DNA of 64,000 nucleotides from Gemmatimonadota bacterium (lineage in GTDB: Bacteria > Gemmatimonadota > Gemmatimonadetes > Longimicrobiales > Gaopeijiaceae). Below are positions 1 to 7,551 of this stretch, one piece after another. Each line of letters starts with the position of its first letter. Position 1 is the first letter of the stretch. A program made the translations under genes and the position numbers. A model generated the notes under the pieces. The model saw only the letters and a program-made list of their open reading frames with translations. It searched no databases and was not told the origin of the DNA. Location: contig JABDLS010000099.1 of NCBI GenBank assembly GCA_013002885.1, forward strand, positions 1 through 64,000, given 5' to 3'.

Positions 1-26
1 AGGCAAATAAGGAGACCGGATATACG

Positions 27-932
27 ATGGCCGCTGCCACGACAACGAAGCGCCGTAAGCGACGCGGGAAGGGCAACCTCCTGTCGGGTTTCGACGCCAG
101 TGTCGAGGAGCAGAGCGCTCTCGATCAGTACCTCCGCGATGTGAGTCGCCACGAGCTCATCACGCCAGACCGTGAGAAGGAGCTCGGCGCGCGCGCTCAG
201 AAGGGTGATCAGGACGCGATCCAGGAGCTCGCGCGAGCGAACCTGCGCTTCGTCATCAGCGTCGCGAAGAAGTATCAGAACCGGGGCGTGTCGCTCACGG
301 ATCTTATCCAGGAAGGCAACGTCGGACTCGTCACGGCTGCACGGAAGTTCGATCCCGAGCAGGGCGTGAAGTTCATCAGTTATGCCGTGTGGTGGATTCG
401 TCAGGCGATCCTCGCGTCGCTGGCGAATCATGGCCGAGCGGTGCGAGTCCCGCTGAACCGGGCCAGCGATCTGGCGCGGATCTTCCGAGAGAAGGAACGT
501 CTCAAGCAGGAGAAGGGACGCGATCCATCCACGGAAGAACTGGCCGAGGCCACGAACCTCACACCTGAACTCGTCGAGTCCCTGCAGACGCTGAACGCCG
601 CCGAGATCCGTCTCGACGCGCCCATCGGTGACTCGGAGGACTCCCAGCTCGTGGAGCGCTTCATCACCGAGGAAGCCGCCGAGCCGGAGATCGAGGTCGA
701 AAGCCGCCTCCTCACGGAGACCATCACCGACGCGCTCTCGACGCTCGAAGCGCGGGACGCCAAGGTGCTGCGGTTGTACTTCGGCCTGGAAGGTGAGCGG
801 GAGCACACGCTGGAAGAGATCGGCAACATGTTGGGCGTGACTCGCGAGCGGATTCGTCAGCTCCGCGATCGTGCCCTCCGACGTCTTCGCGAGGGCGAGA
901 AGGGCAACGCCCTGGAGACCTTCGCCGCTTGA
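27..932 (+). CDS. rpoD: sigma-70 family RNA polymerase sigma factor, primary (RpoD/SigA) type
   Basis: Promoter-recognition subunit of RNA polymerase, 301 aa. Seen: region 1.2 starting near residue 31 (SALDQYLRDVSRHELIT), region 2 with NLRFVISVAKKY, the aromatic -10-melting stretch FISYAVWWIRQAI, region 3, and region 4 ending in the helix-turn-helix VTRERIRQLRDRALRRLRE. It lacks region 1.1 and the non-conserved insert of proteobacterial RpoD, giving a short form close in size to group 1/2 sigmas of other phyla. The ATG follows an AAGGAGA ribosome site at 9-15. The basic N-terminus (KRRKRRGKG) is probably a lineage extension. A strong terminator follows, so it is likely monocistronic or last in its transcript. 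Whether it is the housekeeping sigma or a close group 2 relative cannot be decided here. Confidence 0.93.
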   Translation: MAAATTTKRRKRRGKGNLLSGFDASVEEQSALDQYLRDVSRHELITPDREKELGARAQKGDQDAIQELARANLRFVISVAKKYQNRGVSLTDLIQEGNVGLVTAARKFDPEQGVKFISYAVWWIRQAILASLANHGRAVRVPLNRASDLARIFREKERLKQEKGRDPSTEELAEATNLTPELVESLQTLNAAEIRLDAPIGDSEDSQLVERFITEEAAEPEIEVESRLLTETITDALSTLEARDAKVLRLYFGLEGEREHTLEEIGNMLGVTRERIRQLRDRALRRLREGEKGNALETFAA

Positions 933-958
933 CGGGACGTTGACAGCGTCGATGGACG

Positions 959-997
959 AAGACCCCCTGCCGGGAACGATGCCCGGCAGGGGGTCTT
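959..997 (+). terminator. rho-independent terminator after the sigma factor gene
   Basis: Perfect 16-bp inverted repeat (959-974 with 982-997) around a 7-nt loop, GC-rich at the loop side and ending in a short T run at 996-998. It lies 27 nt after the sigma factor stop and ends 12 nt before the rsgA start chosen here, which separates the two transcripts and argues against longer N-termini for rsgA. Confidence 0.85.
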
Positions 998-1008
998 TGC
1001 GTCGCGGC

Positions 1009-1899
1009 ATGGTCCACGAGACGCGCGGCGGCGTCTATGCGGTCGTCCTCGAAGACGGTTCGCGGGTCGAGGCGTCTTTGCGAGGGCGCCTGAAACGGGA
1101 GCAGCGAACGGGGAGCCGTGTCGTCGTCGGCGACCGGGTCGGCCTGGAGAGCCAGGGAGATCGTTGGACCATCGAGTCCGTGGAGCCGAGGGAGGCGGAG
1201 CTGGTACGGAGGGGTCGAGGCGGTCGAGCACCGAAGATCCTTGCCGCCAATCTCGATCGGATCTTCGTGACGGTAGCCTTCGAGGCCCCCCGTGCGAGCA
1301 CACAGCTCATTGATCGGCTCCTGGTTCTTGTCGAGTCAAGCGGCATGCACCCCACGCTCATCCTCAACAAGGCCGACCTGGTCGACGACCCGACGACGTT
1401 CATCGATCTCTACGAGTCTGTCGGATACGAGGTCATCGTCGCCAGCGCCCACTCGGGAACCGGTGTCGACGAGATCCACCGCCTGGCGTGTGACGGTCTG
1501 TCTGCTTTCATCGGCCCATCGGGGGCCGGCAAGTCATCGATCCTCAACGCCATCGATCCCGATCTGGATCTTCGCACCGCAGGCCTCTCCAAGAAGACGG
1601 GCACGGGCCGACATACGACGGTGGGCTCGAGACTCATCCGGCTGAACTGCGGTGGGCTCGTGGCGGATACACCCGGATTCGGAGACGTCGGTCTGTGGTC
1701 CGTGTCCCCGGAGGAGGTGGCGGAGTGCTTCCCGGAGTTCACCGAGCCGGCCGGGTCGTGCCGCTTCCGCAGCTGTACCCACCGGGTGGAGCCGGGCTGC
1801 GGTGTCCGAGAGGCCCTCCGGAAAGGCGAGATCCCCCAGTCCCGCTACGAAAGCTACCTGGCGCTCTACGAAGAAGCCGATTCCGGCTCAGGCTACTGA
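1009..1899 (+). CDS. rsgA: ribosome small subunit-dependent GTPase RsgA
   Basis: Circularly permuted GTPase that checks late 30S ribosome assembly, 296 aa, cytoplasmic. An N-terminal OB-fold (about residues 5-65) precedes the permuted G domain: the G4 motif NKAD (120-123) comes before the P-loop GPSGAGKSS (169-177), then GRHTT (200-204) and G3 DTPGF (220-224). A C-terminal zinc site follows with Cys251, Cys256, His258 and Cys264. The ATG at 1009 is chosen because any longer reading would run through the terminator hairpin at 959-997. Its stop overlaps the stop of the convergent ABC ATPase gene by 7 bp. Confidence 0.95.
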   Translation: MVHETRGGVYAVVLEDGSRVEASLRGRLKREQRTGSRVVVGDRVGLESQGDRWTIESVEPREAELVRRGRGGRAPKILAANLDRIFVTVAFEAPRASTQLIDRLLVLVESSGMHPTLILNKADLVDDPTTFIDLYESVGYEVIVASAHSGTGVDEIHRLACDGLSAFIGPSGAGKSSILNAIDPDLDLRTAGLSKKTGTGRHTTVGSRLIRLNCGGLVADTPGFGDVGLWSVSPEEVAECFPEFTEPAGSCRFRSCTHRVEPGCGVREALRKGEIPQSRYESYLALYEEADSGSGY

Positions 1900-2717
1900 G
1901 GCAGGTCCCGTCGGGAGCTTCCGGGTACCCAGCTCGGAGGACGCCGGACAGGCGCTACCCTGGGTGCCCCGCTGTCGGGGTCGGTGGAGACAGACAGAGG
2001 CCACCCGTAGACATCGCTGAGCACTTCCTCTCGAAGGACCTCCGACGGTGTGCCCTGCTGGGCCACGCGTCCCTCGGCCAAGAGGAGCATGCGGTCCGAA
2101 AACTGGGCGGCCAGGTCCAGGCTGTGGGTGACGAGGAGAACCGTCATCCCGTCGTCTGCGGACCGTCGTAGGAGTTCCAGGATCGCCATCTGATGGCGGA
2201 TGTCCAGGCTGCTGGTGGGTTCGTCGAGAACGAGGGCGGACGGCTCCTGAGCCAGTGCTCGGGCGATCCGAGCCCTTTGAAACTCGCCTCCAGACAGTGT
2301 CGTCACGTTGCGTAGGGCCAGGGGTTCGATGTCGCAGGCGGCAAGCGCCGCCCGTACCGCGGCGCGGTCCTTCTCGGTCTCCACCGACAGGGGGCCGACG
2401 TGAGGGTAGCGTCCCATGCCCACGAAGTCGGACACCGTGAGGGGGAAGGCGATGGACTCGCTCTGTGAGACCACTCCCACGGACCGGGCCAGTTCCACCC
2501 GCTTCCATTCGTCGACCCTTCGCCCCTCCAGGCGGGCAACCCCCGAGGCGAGAGGTAGGACGCCCAGGAGGGCGCGCACCAACGAAGACTTGCCCGAACC
2601 GTTGGGGCCGAGAACCGAGAAGAGGCAGCCCGCCGGCACGTCGAGGGACACCGCGTCCAGAGCGGGCCTGCTCGCCCCCGGGTACCGGACGGTGAGATCC
2701 TCCGCAGTGATTCTCAT
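1893..2717 (-). CDS. btuD: ABC transporter ATP-binding protein, BtuD/FhuC family
   Basis: Cytoplasmic ATPase of a type II (B12/siderophore/heme) importer, 274 aa. Walker A GPNGSGKSS is at residues 37-45, the signature LSGGE is followed by QRARIARALAQ, Walker B reads ALVLDEPTSSLD, and the H-loop is VTHSLD. The start ATG overlaps the stop of the permease gene in an ATGA junction at 2714-2717, so translation is coupled. Order on the minus strand is lipoprotein, binding protein, permease, ATPase. Substrate (cobalamin, iron chelate or heme) is not fixed by sequence, and no TonB receptor or riboswitch is adjacent. The gene symbol gives the family, not a proven substrate. Confidence 0.88.
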   Translation of the reverse strand: MRITAEDLTVRYPGASRPALDAVSLDVPAGCLFSVLGPNGSGKSSLVRALLGVLPLASGVARLEGRRVDEWKRVELARSVGVVSQSESIAFPLTVSDFVGMGRYPHVGPLSVETEKDRAAVRAALAACDIEPLALRNVTTLSGGEFQRARIARALAQEPSALVLDEPTSSLDIRHQMAILELLRRSADDGMTVLLVTHSLDLAAQFSDRMLLLAEGRVAQQGTPSEVLREEVLSDVYGWPLSVSTDPDSGAPRVAPVRRPPSWVPGSSRRDLPQ

Positions 2718-3706
2718 GCCGAGGTCAGGGAGCGCCGCAAGAGCGCCAGAAAGAAGGGGACACCTACGAACGCCGTGATAACTCCGATGGGGATCTCGGT
2801 CGGTGCCAGAGCGAGGCGGGCCACCAGGTCCGCCAACGTCAAAAAGGCGCCGCCCGCCAGGAACGAAAGCGGCAGAAGGGCCCTGTGGTCGGGGCCGATC
2901 AGGAGCCGGACGGCGTGAGGGACCACGAGGCCGACGAATCCGATGACCCCGGCCACGGCCACGCCCGACGCGGTGATGAGGGCTGCCACCAGGAGAGCCG
3001 CACGCTTCACGCGCTCCACGTCCGTACCCAGGTACGCGGCCGTCTCCTCTCCGATGGCCATGAGGTTCAACGGGCGCGCGAAGGCGATGAGAAGGAGGGC
3101 GGCGGGGACAGTGTACGCCGCCGTGAGTGTGACGGCCCCCCAATCGGCAGCGGCGAGGCTGCCCATGATCCAAAGAACCGCGCTCTGCACCGTTCGAGCT
3201 GTCGAGAGCGACAGGATGAGCGTGATGCACGCCGAAAAGAAGGCCGCCACCACGACGCCCGCCAGCAGGAGCACCCTGACGTCCATGGCCCGGCCCGTCG
3301 CGGTGGCGACGCCGAAGACCATGGCGATGGCGAGGATGGCGCCGGCGAAGGCGGCGAGGGGCAGGACCCACGAACCACTGGCTGCCCATCCGAACGCGAG
3401 GACCAACACCGCACCCACCGAAGCCCCGCCCGATATCCCCAGGATATACGGCTCGGCGAGAGGATTCCTGAGGAGTGCCTGGAAGGTCGCTCCGGCCATC
3501 GCCAAGCCACCGCCTACGAGCACGCCGAGAAGGACCCGCGGCATACGCAGGCGAAGAACGATATCCCGGGCCGTGGGATCGCCCCCGCCTCGGAGGACCG
3601 CGAAGACGTCGTTCGTCGAGAGGGGCACCGAACCGAATCGCACGCCCACCACGAGGGAGACGGCCAGGACGACCGTGAGTCCGATCGCGAGGGACCAGCG
3701 ATTCAA
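2714..3706 (-). CDS. btuC: ABC transporter permease, BtuC/FecCD family
   Basis: Inner-membrane permease of the importer, 330 aa and about ten hydrophobic segments. The family hallmark near the C-terminus is clear: IGFVGLVVPHAVRLL, then GPDHRALLPLS and a following LADLVAR. GISGGASVGAV is the conserved loop after the early membrane helices. The start is taken as TTG at 3706, which overlaps the upstream TGA (TTGA junction), gives a signal-anchor-like N-terminus (NRWSLAIGLTVVLAVSLVV) and fits the family length. Longer readings would put an implausible arginine/glycine-rich extension inside the binding-protein gene. Confidence 0.9.
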   Translation of the reverse strand: MNRWSLAIGLTVVLAVSLVVGVRFGSVPLSTNDVFAVLRGGGDPTARDIVLRLRMPRVLLGVLVGGGLAMAGATFQALLRNPLAEPYILGISGGASVGAVLVLAFGWAASGSWVLPLAAFAGAILAIAMVFGVATATGRAMDVRVLLLAGVVVAAFFSACITLILSLSTARTVQSAVLWIMGSLAAADWGAVTLTAAYTVPAALLLIAFARPLNLMAIGEETAAYLGTDVERVKRAALLVAALITASGVAVAGVIGFVGLVVPHAVRLLIGPDHRALLPLSFLAGGAFLTLADLVARLALAPTEIPIGVITAFVGVPFFLALLRRSLTSA

Positions 3707-4659
3707 TGGACCGGACGGCCGTGGATGACCTCCGCCATGGATCGGGCGGCCTCGACGACGTCCGGACCGGGTACCTGGAGCGCGTCGCCCACCACTTCGA
3801 TCCGCGCGTTCGGCGTGAGAGACGCGTCGTAGGATCCTGCCCTGGTCACCAGGACGACATCGATCTCGCGGGCCCGCAGCTCTTCGGGGCTCACCGCCTG
3901 GTAGGGACTCGTCAGATCCCCGAAGACGTTGTCCCCCCCAGCCAGGGTCAGGATGTCGGAGATATAGGTGTCGGGGCCCGATACCCACGGCGGTGAGCCG
4001 CCGAGCATGTAGACCACTCGTTGGCGAGGCAGATCGGCAACGGACTGCGACAGGTCGGCGAGACCCTCACGAATGGTCGACGAGAGCGAGTCGGCGACCC
4101 GAGGTCGCCCCAGAAGTTGGCCGACGATCCGGTTGGTTTCGTATACGTCTCCGAGAGCCACCGGCCGCACCGCTACGTGAGGGATACCCAGGTCGTCGAG
4201 ACGGGCCGGGGTCCTCGGATCCTGCTCACCGTGGAAGCGGATCACGACGTCGGGATGCAGGGCCACCAACGACTCCATGTTCGGCTCCAGTCCACCGCCG
4301 ACGGATGGTAGCGACCCGGTCCACTCGCCATCGTCGTAGTCGGTTACACCTACGAGTGCGTCCTCAGCGCCGATGGCCCGGATGGTCTCGGTGGCCGACG
4401 GGACGAGGGAGATCACGCGCTGGGCGGGCGCCTCGAGCCGGTGCTCACGGCCAGCGGCGTCGGTGAAGAAGATCGCGGTTGTCGAGAGCGTGTCGGTTTC
4501 GGCCGGGGCGGCCCCCGACCCGTCCCGGGCATGATCTGCATCGAGCTGTGCTTCCTCCCCCGAGCACGACGACCCGACGAGAGCAGCGGCCAGCACGGCG
4601 AACCCGAGTAGGGAGCGGGCGGAGGGGTACCGGGGGGCGAGGCCGTCGCCTCGGACCAT
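3703..4659 (-). CDS. btuF: ABC transporter substrate-binding lipoprotein, BtuF/FecB-like
   Basis: Cell-surface or periplasmic solute-binding lipoprotein of the type II importer, 318 aa. N-terminal signal LLGFAVLAAALVGSSC with a lipidation cysteine, then the periplasmic-binding fold beginning QRVISLVPSATETIRAIGA, followed by PSVGGGLEPNMESLVALHPDVVI, both typical of cobalamin/iron-chelate binding proteins. The ATG at 4659 is chosen because it forms a TGATG junction with the upstream lipoprotein stop. A longer reading to 4713 would overlap that gene by 55 nt and push the signal peptide inward. It is coupled to the permease gene downstream. Confidence 0.87.
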   Translation of the reverse strand: MVRGDGLAPRYPSARSLLGFAVLAAALVGSSCSGEEAQLDADHARDGSGAAPAETDTLSTTAIFFTDAAGREHRLEAPAQRVISLVPSATETIRAIGAEDALVGVTDYDDGEWTGSLPSVGGGLEPNMESLVALHPDVVIRFHGEQDPRTPARLDDLGIPHVAVRPVALGDVYETNRIVGQLLGRPRVADSLSSTIREGLADLSQSVADLPRQRVVYMLGGSPPWVSGPDTYISDILTLAGGDNVFGDLTSPYQAVSPEELRAREIDVVLVTRAGSYDASLTPNARIEVVGDALQVPGPDVVEAARSMAEVIHGRPVH

Positions 4660-5648
4660 CAGGGCGTCGGCCGAGGGGCGGGGCCGCATGAATCCTCGTA
4701 CGATCGGACCCACTGGCCGTCCCGACGGTCGAGAACCGCAAACCAGCGACGCGTGGCTCCGAAGACGTCGACGAGGATCTCACTGGCGCCGTCGCCGTCC
4801 CAGTCCATGTGATCGTGGTATTGCGGGACACCTTTTCCTTCTGCCTCCACCGAACGGAAGACGCTGACGGCCTCGACGAAGCCGTCGCCCTCTGGACGAG
4901 CCACGACGAGGAGGCCGTAGGCGCCCTGGGACGGTGAGCCGATGCCCAGCTGGTCCCGATTCACGAAGGTCGTCGCGACCCACGGCCGAGCAGCGTCCAC
5001 GGGCTGGAAGGCCTGGGTGTGCTCCCGGATTCCCAGGGCCCCGTCGGACGGAAGGGTGGCGCCGTTCCTGGTGATGGCGTCCCTGGCGATGGCCAGCGCC
5101 GCAACCCGTTGATCGAAGACGTCGACGTGGGCGGCGAACGCGCTGTACGGCAGATCCGCCACGTCTTCGGCCGGGAACGCGAGGAATCGCTCCGCGGCCA
5201 CCGCCGACGGGACGAGTTCGAGGACGCCCGACACCCGGTGTGGTGCTCCGCAGTAATCCTCAGCCGCCTCGGAGGTATCGGCAACCAGGCGGCCGACGCG
5301 GACGCCCTCGGAGAACAGCACCCACTCGGAGCCCGGTGCGGTGAGTGTGGCGAGGCGCGCCGAGTCGCCGGGGAAGCGTGGGTCGGGGAAGGGAGTGAGG
5401 CCGCCTTCCAGGATCTCCCCGACGACCACGAGTTCCGCTCTTTCCTCGAAGCGGTCTCCGGCAAGGAGGATAGCGCCAGGCACCTTCGTGACGCTGTCCG
5501 TACTGGTAGGCCCACCGCCGAGGGAATCCGTGCCCTCTCCGGACGCCGGAGGCGCCTGCAACTGGACGTCGATCCCCCCCCAGGCCACGTTGTCGCAGCC
5601 GGTGGCCCCGGTTAAGATCAGCGCGAGTGCTAGTAAGTGCTTTCCCAT
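4659..5648 (-). CDS. lipoprotein of unknown function, first gene of the B12/iron-type importer operon
   Basis: Predicted exported lipoprotein of 329 aa, not assigned to a known family. The N-terminus MGKHLLALALILTGATGC is a signal peptide with a lipobox cysteine. The rest is soluble, with a C-terminal stretch DHMDWDGDGASEILVDVF resembling the calcium-binding-like repeats of FG-GAP/integrin-type proteins and ending RWFAVLDRRDGQWVRSYE. The start at 5648 is preferred over one 54 nt upstream because it places the signal peptide at the N-terminus and has AAGGG upstream. A TGATG junction couples it to the binding protein, so a role in ligand handling is possible but only inferred. Confidence 0.75.
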   Translation of the reverse strand: MGKHLLALALILTGATGCDNVAWGGIDVQLQAPPASGEGTDSLGGGPTSTDSVTKVPGAILLAGDRFEERAELVVVGEILEGGLTPFPDPRFPGDSARLATLTAPGSEWVLFSEGVRVGRLVADTSEAAEDYCGAPHRVSGVLELVPSAVAAERFLAFPAEDVADLPYSAFAAHVDVFDQRVAALAIARDAITRNGATLPSDGALGIREHTQAFQPVDAARPWVATTFVNRDQLGIGSPSQGAYGLLVVARPEGDGFVEAVSVFRSVEAEGKGVPQYHDHMDWDGDGASEILVDVFGATRRWFAVLDRRDGQWVRSYEDSCGPAPRPTP

Positions 5649-5740
5649 CAAGCCCTTGAGGTCGGTTCGACTCCGAGTCCGACGGCGGATCCCGGGCCTC
5701 ACAAGCTAGCGACGCCCACTTGGTGAGCAAGCCGATTCCA

Positions 5741-6229
5741 ATGGACCTTCGAGAACAAGCCGACGCCTCGCTGCGCGAGGTCATGAGCATTTACCCGACT
5801 GGGGTGACGGTGGTCGCAGCCAGCGATCCGGACGGCTCGCCGTATGGACTTACCGTAAACTCCTTCACGTCGTTGTCTCTCGAGCCCCCTCTCGTTCTCG
5901 TGTGCATCGGACACACATCGAGCTCACACGCTCGCTTGATCGTGGCTCCTGCGTTCACGGTCAACGTCCTCGCTGCTGACCAGGAGGAGGTCGCCTCCCG
6001 GTTCTCCCGGGACCCGTCCGAAGGGCGGTTCCAGGATTTCCCCTGGCGGCGGGCTGTCTCGGGAGCTCCGGTACTGGATGGCGTCGCGGCCTGGCTGGAG
6101 TGTTCGGTCCACGAAGTTCTCGCCGGTGGCGACCACTCCATCGTCGTGGGGCGAGTGCAACGGTCTGCGGTGTCCGACCGGCCGGCTCTTCTCTTTCATC
6201 GCGGTCGTTTGGGTCCGACGGCCAAATGA
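5741..6229 (+). CDS. flavin reductase family protein
   Basis: NAD(P)H:flavin oxidoreductase-like domain protein of about 162 aa, likely binding FMN and supplying reduced flavin or acting as a diflavin-type reductase. The family opening is seen (MSIYPTGVTVVAAS, then PYGLTVNSFTSLSLEPPLVLVCI) and the late SIVVGRV strand. The ATG at 5741 matches where family members begin; in-frame TTG at 5720 and GTG at 5723 are alternatives and no start has a clear ribosome site. Its stop overlaps the next gene in an ATGA junction, making it the first gene of a four-gene rightward cluster. No partner monooxygenase is adjacent. Confidence 0.85.
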   Translation: MDLREQADASLREVMSIYPTGVTVVAASDPDGSPYGLTVNSFTSLSLEPPLVLVCIGHTSSSHARLIVAPAFTVNVLAADQEEVASRFSRDPSEGRFQDFPWRRAVSGAPVLDGVAAWLECSVHEVLAGGDHSIVVGRVQRSAVSDRPALLFHRGRLGPTAK

Positions 6230-7551
6230 CGGACCGGTATTCGCGGGTCGATTGGCTGCCTCCCCTTCTCGTAGGGGCCTCGGCGGCCGTGGCCGCAGAG
6301 GTGGCGTTGGCCCTGCTGCTCTACGGAGGAGCCGGCTTCGTCCGGTCTCTGACCACGATTCTCGCCGTGGAGGGGATGGCCCTCGCCGTGGGACTGTGGG
6401 GTGCCCCCGGGGAGGGATCGGACCTCGTCGATCGGCTGCGTCGTCGGTGGCTCTTCTGCCTCTTCGCCTTCGTCGCGGCGGCGTCCTTCGGAATCGCGTG
6501 GAGCATCTTTCCCCGGGTCGGCGACGGTGCCCTCGGGCAGGGCGTCGGGCTGACGGTGCTGGCTGCCCTCCCGCTCTATGCTGCCGGTGGGGTTCTCGGC
6601 GGCATGGCCGTCGTCGCGGGGACCGATCCCGGACGGCGTCTGCGTCTTCCCGGGGCCTCGGCGGCCCTGGGTGCCGCTGCCGGCTTCGTCCTCACCGGCG
6701 CGTTGCTGCCGCGCGTCCCTCTTCCGGCGTCGTTGCTGTTGGGCTGCCTGGTCATGCTCTCCCTGGGGGGAATGCTCTACGGGGGTGTCCTGGCTGCCCG
6801 GACGGAGCTTCGGACGTTGGCCCGACGACCCGGCCGGGGCCCCGATGTCCGGGTCGAAGAGCGTAGGCTTCCCGCGGAGGACCTCGCCACACTCGAACTG
6901 TGGGAAGGGCCCTTTCTCCGCCGAAGGATGGTTCTCGACAGCGGAGTACCAGAAGCGTGGGAAGTGGCGCTGATCCGAGCTTTTCTCGGGGCCGGGGCCG
7001 ACTCGCCCAGTGAAGCCGGATTCCGTGTTCTCAGCGTGGGGGGTGGAGCCTCCGCGCTGGTGGGACAACTCCTCCGGCTCCACCCGACGGCAACCATCGA
7101 CGTCCTCGAGAGGACCGCCGCTGTGGTGGAGCTCGGGCGAGAGCACTTCGACACTGGCCTGTCCGTCGGCGGTCACGACCGGTGCTCCGTGACGTTGGGG
7201 AATCTCGACGATGCCATCACCGCCCGCGACGGAGGCTACGACCTCGTCATCATCGACTCCGACGCCATGGCTCCCATCGGTGGTCTCATGGGACTCTCGC
7301 GGATGGCTCGCAGGCGACTCCCGGCGCTCGTGAGTGGTGGAGGGGTCCTTGTCTGTGGCCCCGACGGGTCCGATCTGGACCCGTCGACAGTGCCCGCTGG
7401 GTGGAGGGCCGCGCGATACCGTCGTCCCCGCTCCCGGGATGTCGGGTCTGTCGACATGGCGAGGGATGTCGCCCTGGTGCTCGTGCGCCGCGGCGACGAG
7501 TCTGCGACGCCTCCGGCACTGCCCGGCTTCAAGGAAGTACCCGTCACGTGA
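6226..7551 (+). CDS. membrane protein with C-terminal spermidine-synthase-like (Rossmann methyltransferase fold) domain
   Basis: 441 aa. The N-terminal half (about residues 10-190) holds several hydrophobic helices. The C-terminal half carries a nucleotide-fold pattern as in polyamine synthases: VLSVGGGASALVGQLL, then TIDVLERTAAVVELGREHF, and YDLVIIDSDAMAPIG where spermidine synthases have the catalytic Asp strand. Membrane proteins with a spermidine-synthase-like domain are common in bacteria and mostly uncharacterised, so the substrate is unknown. The ATG at 6226 overlaps the flavin reductase stop (ATGA), and its own stop overlaps the next start (GTGA). Alternative: a SAM-dependent methyltransferase. 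Confidence 0.75.
   Translation: MTDRYSRVDWLPPLLVGASAAVAAEVALALLLYGGAGFVRSLTTILAVEGMALAVGLWGAPGEGSDLVDRLRRRWLFCLFAFVAAASFGIAWSIFPRVGDGALGQGVGLTVLAALPLYAAGGVLGGMAVVAGTDPGRRLRLPGASAALGAAAGFVLTGALLPRVPLPASLLLGCLVMLSLGGMLYGGVLAARTELRTLARRPGRGPDVRVEERRLPAEDLATLELWEGPFLRRRMVLDSGVPEAWEVALIRAFLGAGADSPSEAGFRVLSVGGGASALVGQLLRLHPTATIDVLERTAAVVELGREHFDTGLSVGGHDRCSVTLGNLDDAITARDGGYDLVIIDSDAMAPIGGLMGLSRMARRRLPALVSGGGVLVCGPDGSDLDPSTVPAGWRAARYRRPRSRDVGSVDMARDVALVLVRRGDESATPPALPGFKEVPVT

Noticed and set aside
5649-5740. Cobalamin riboswitch before the btuFCD-like operon
   Set aside because: The leader is under 100 bp and no B12-box-like sequence was seen.
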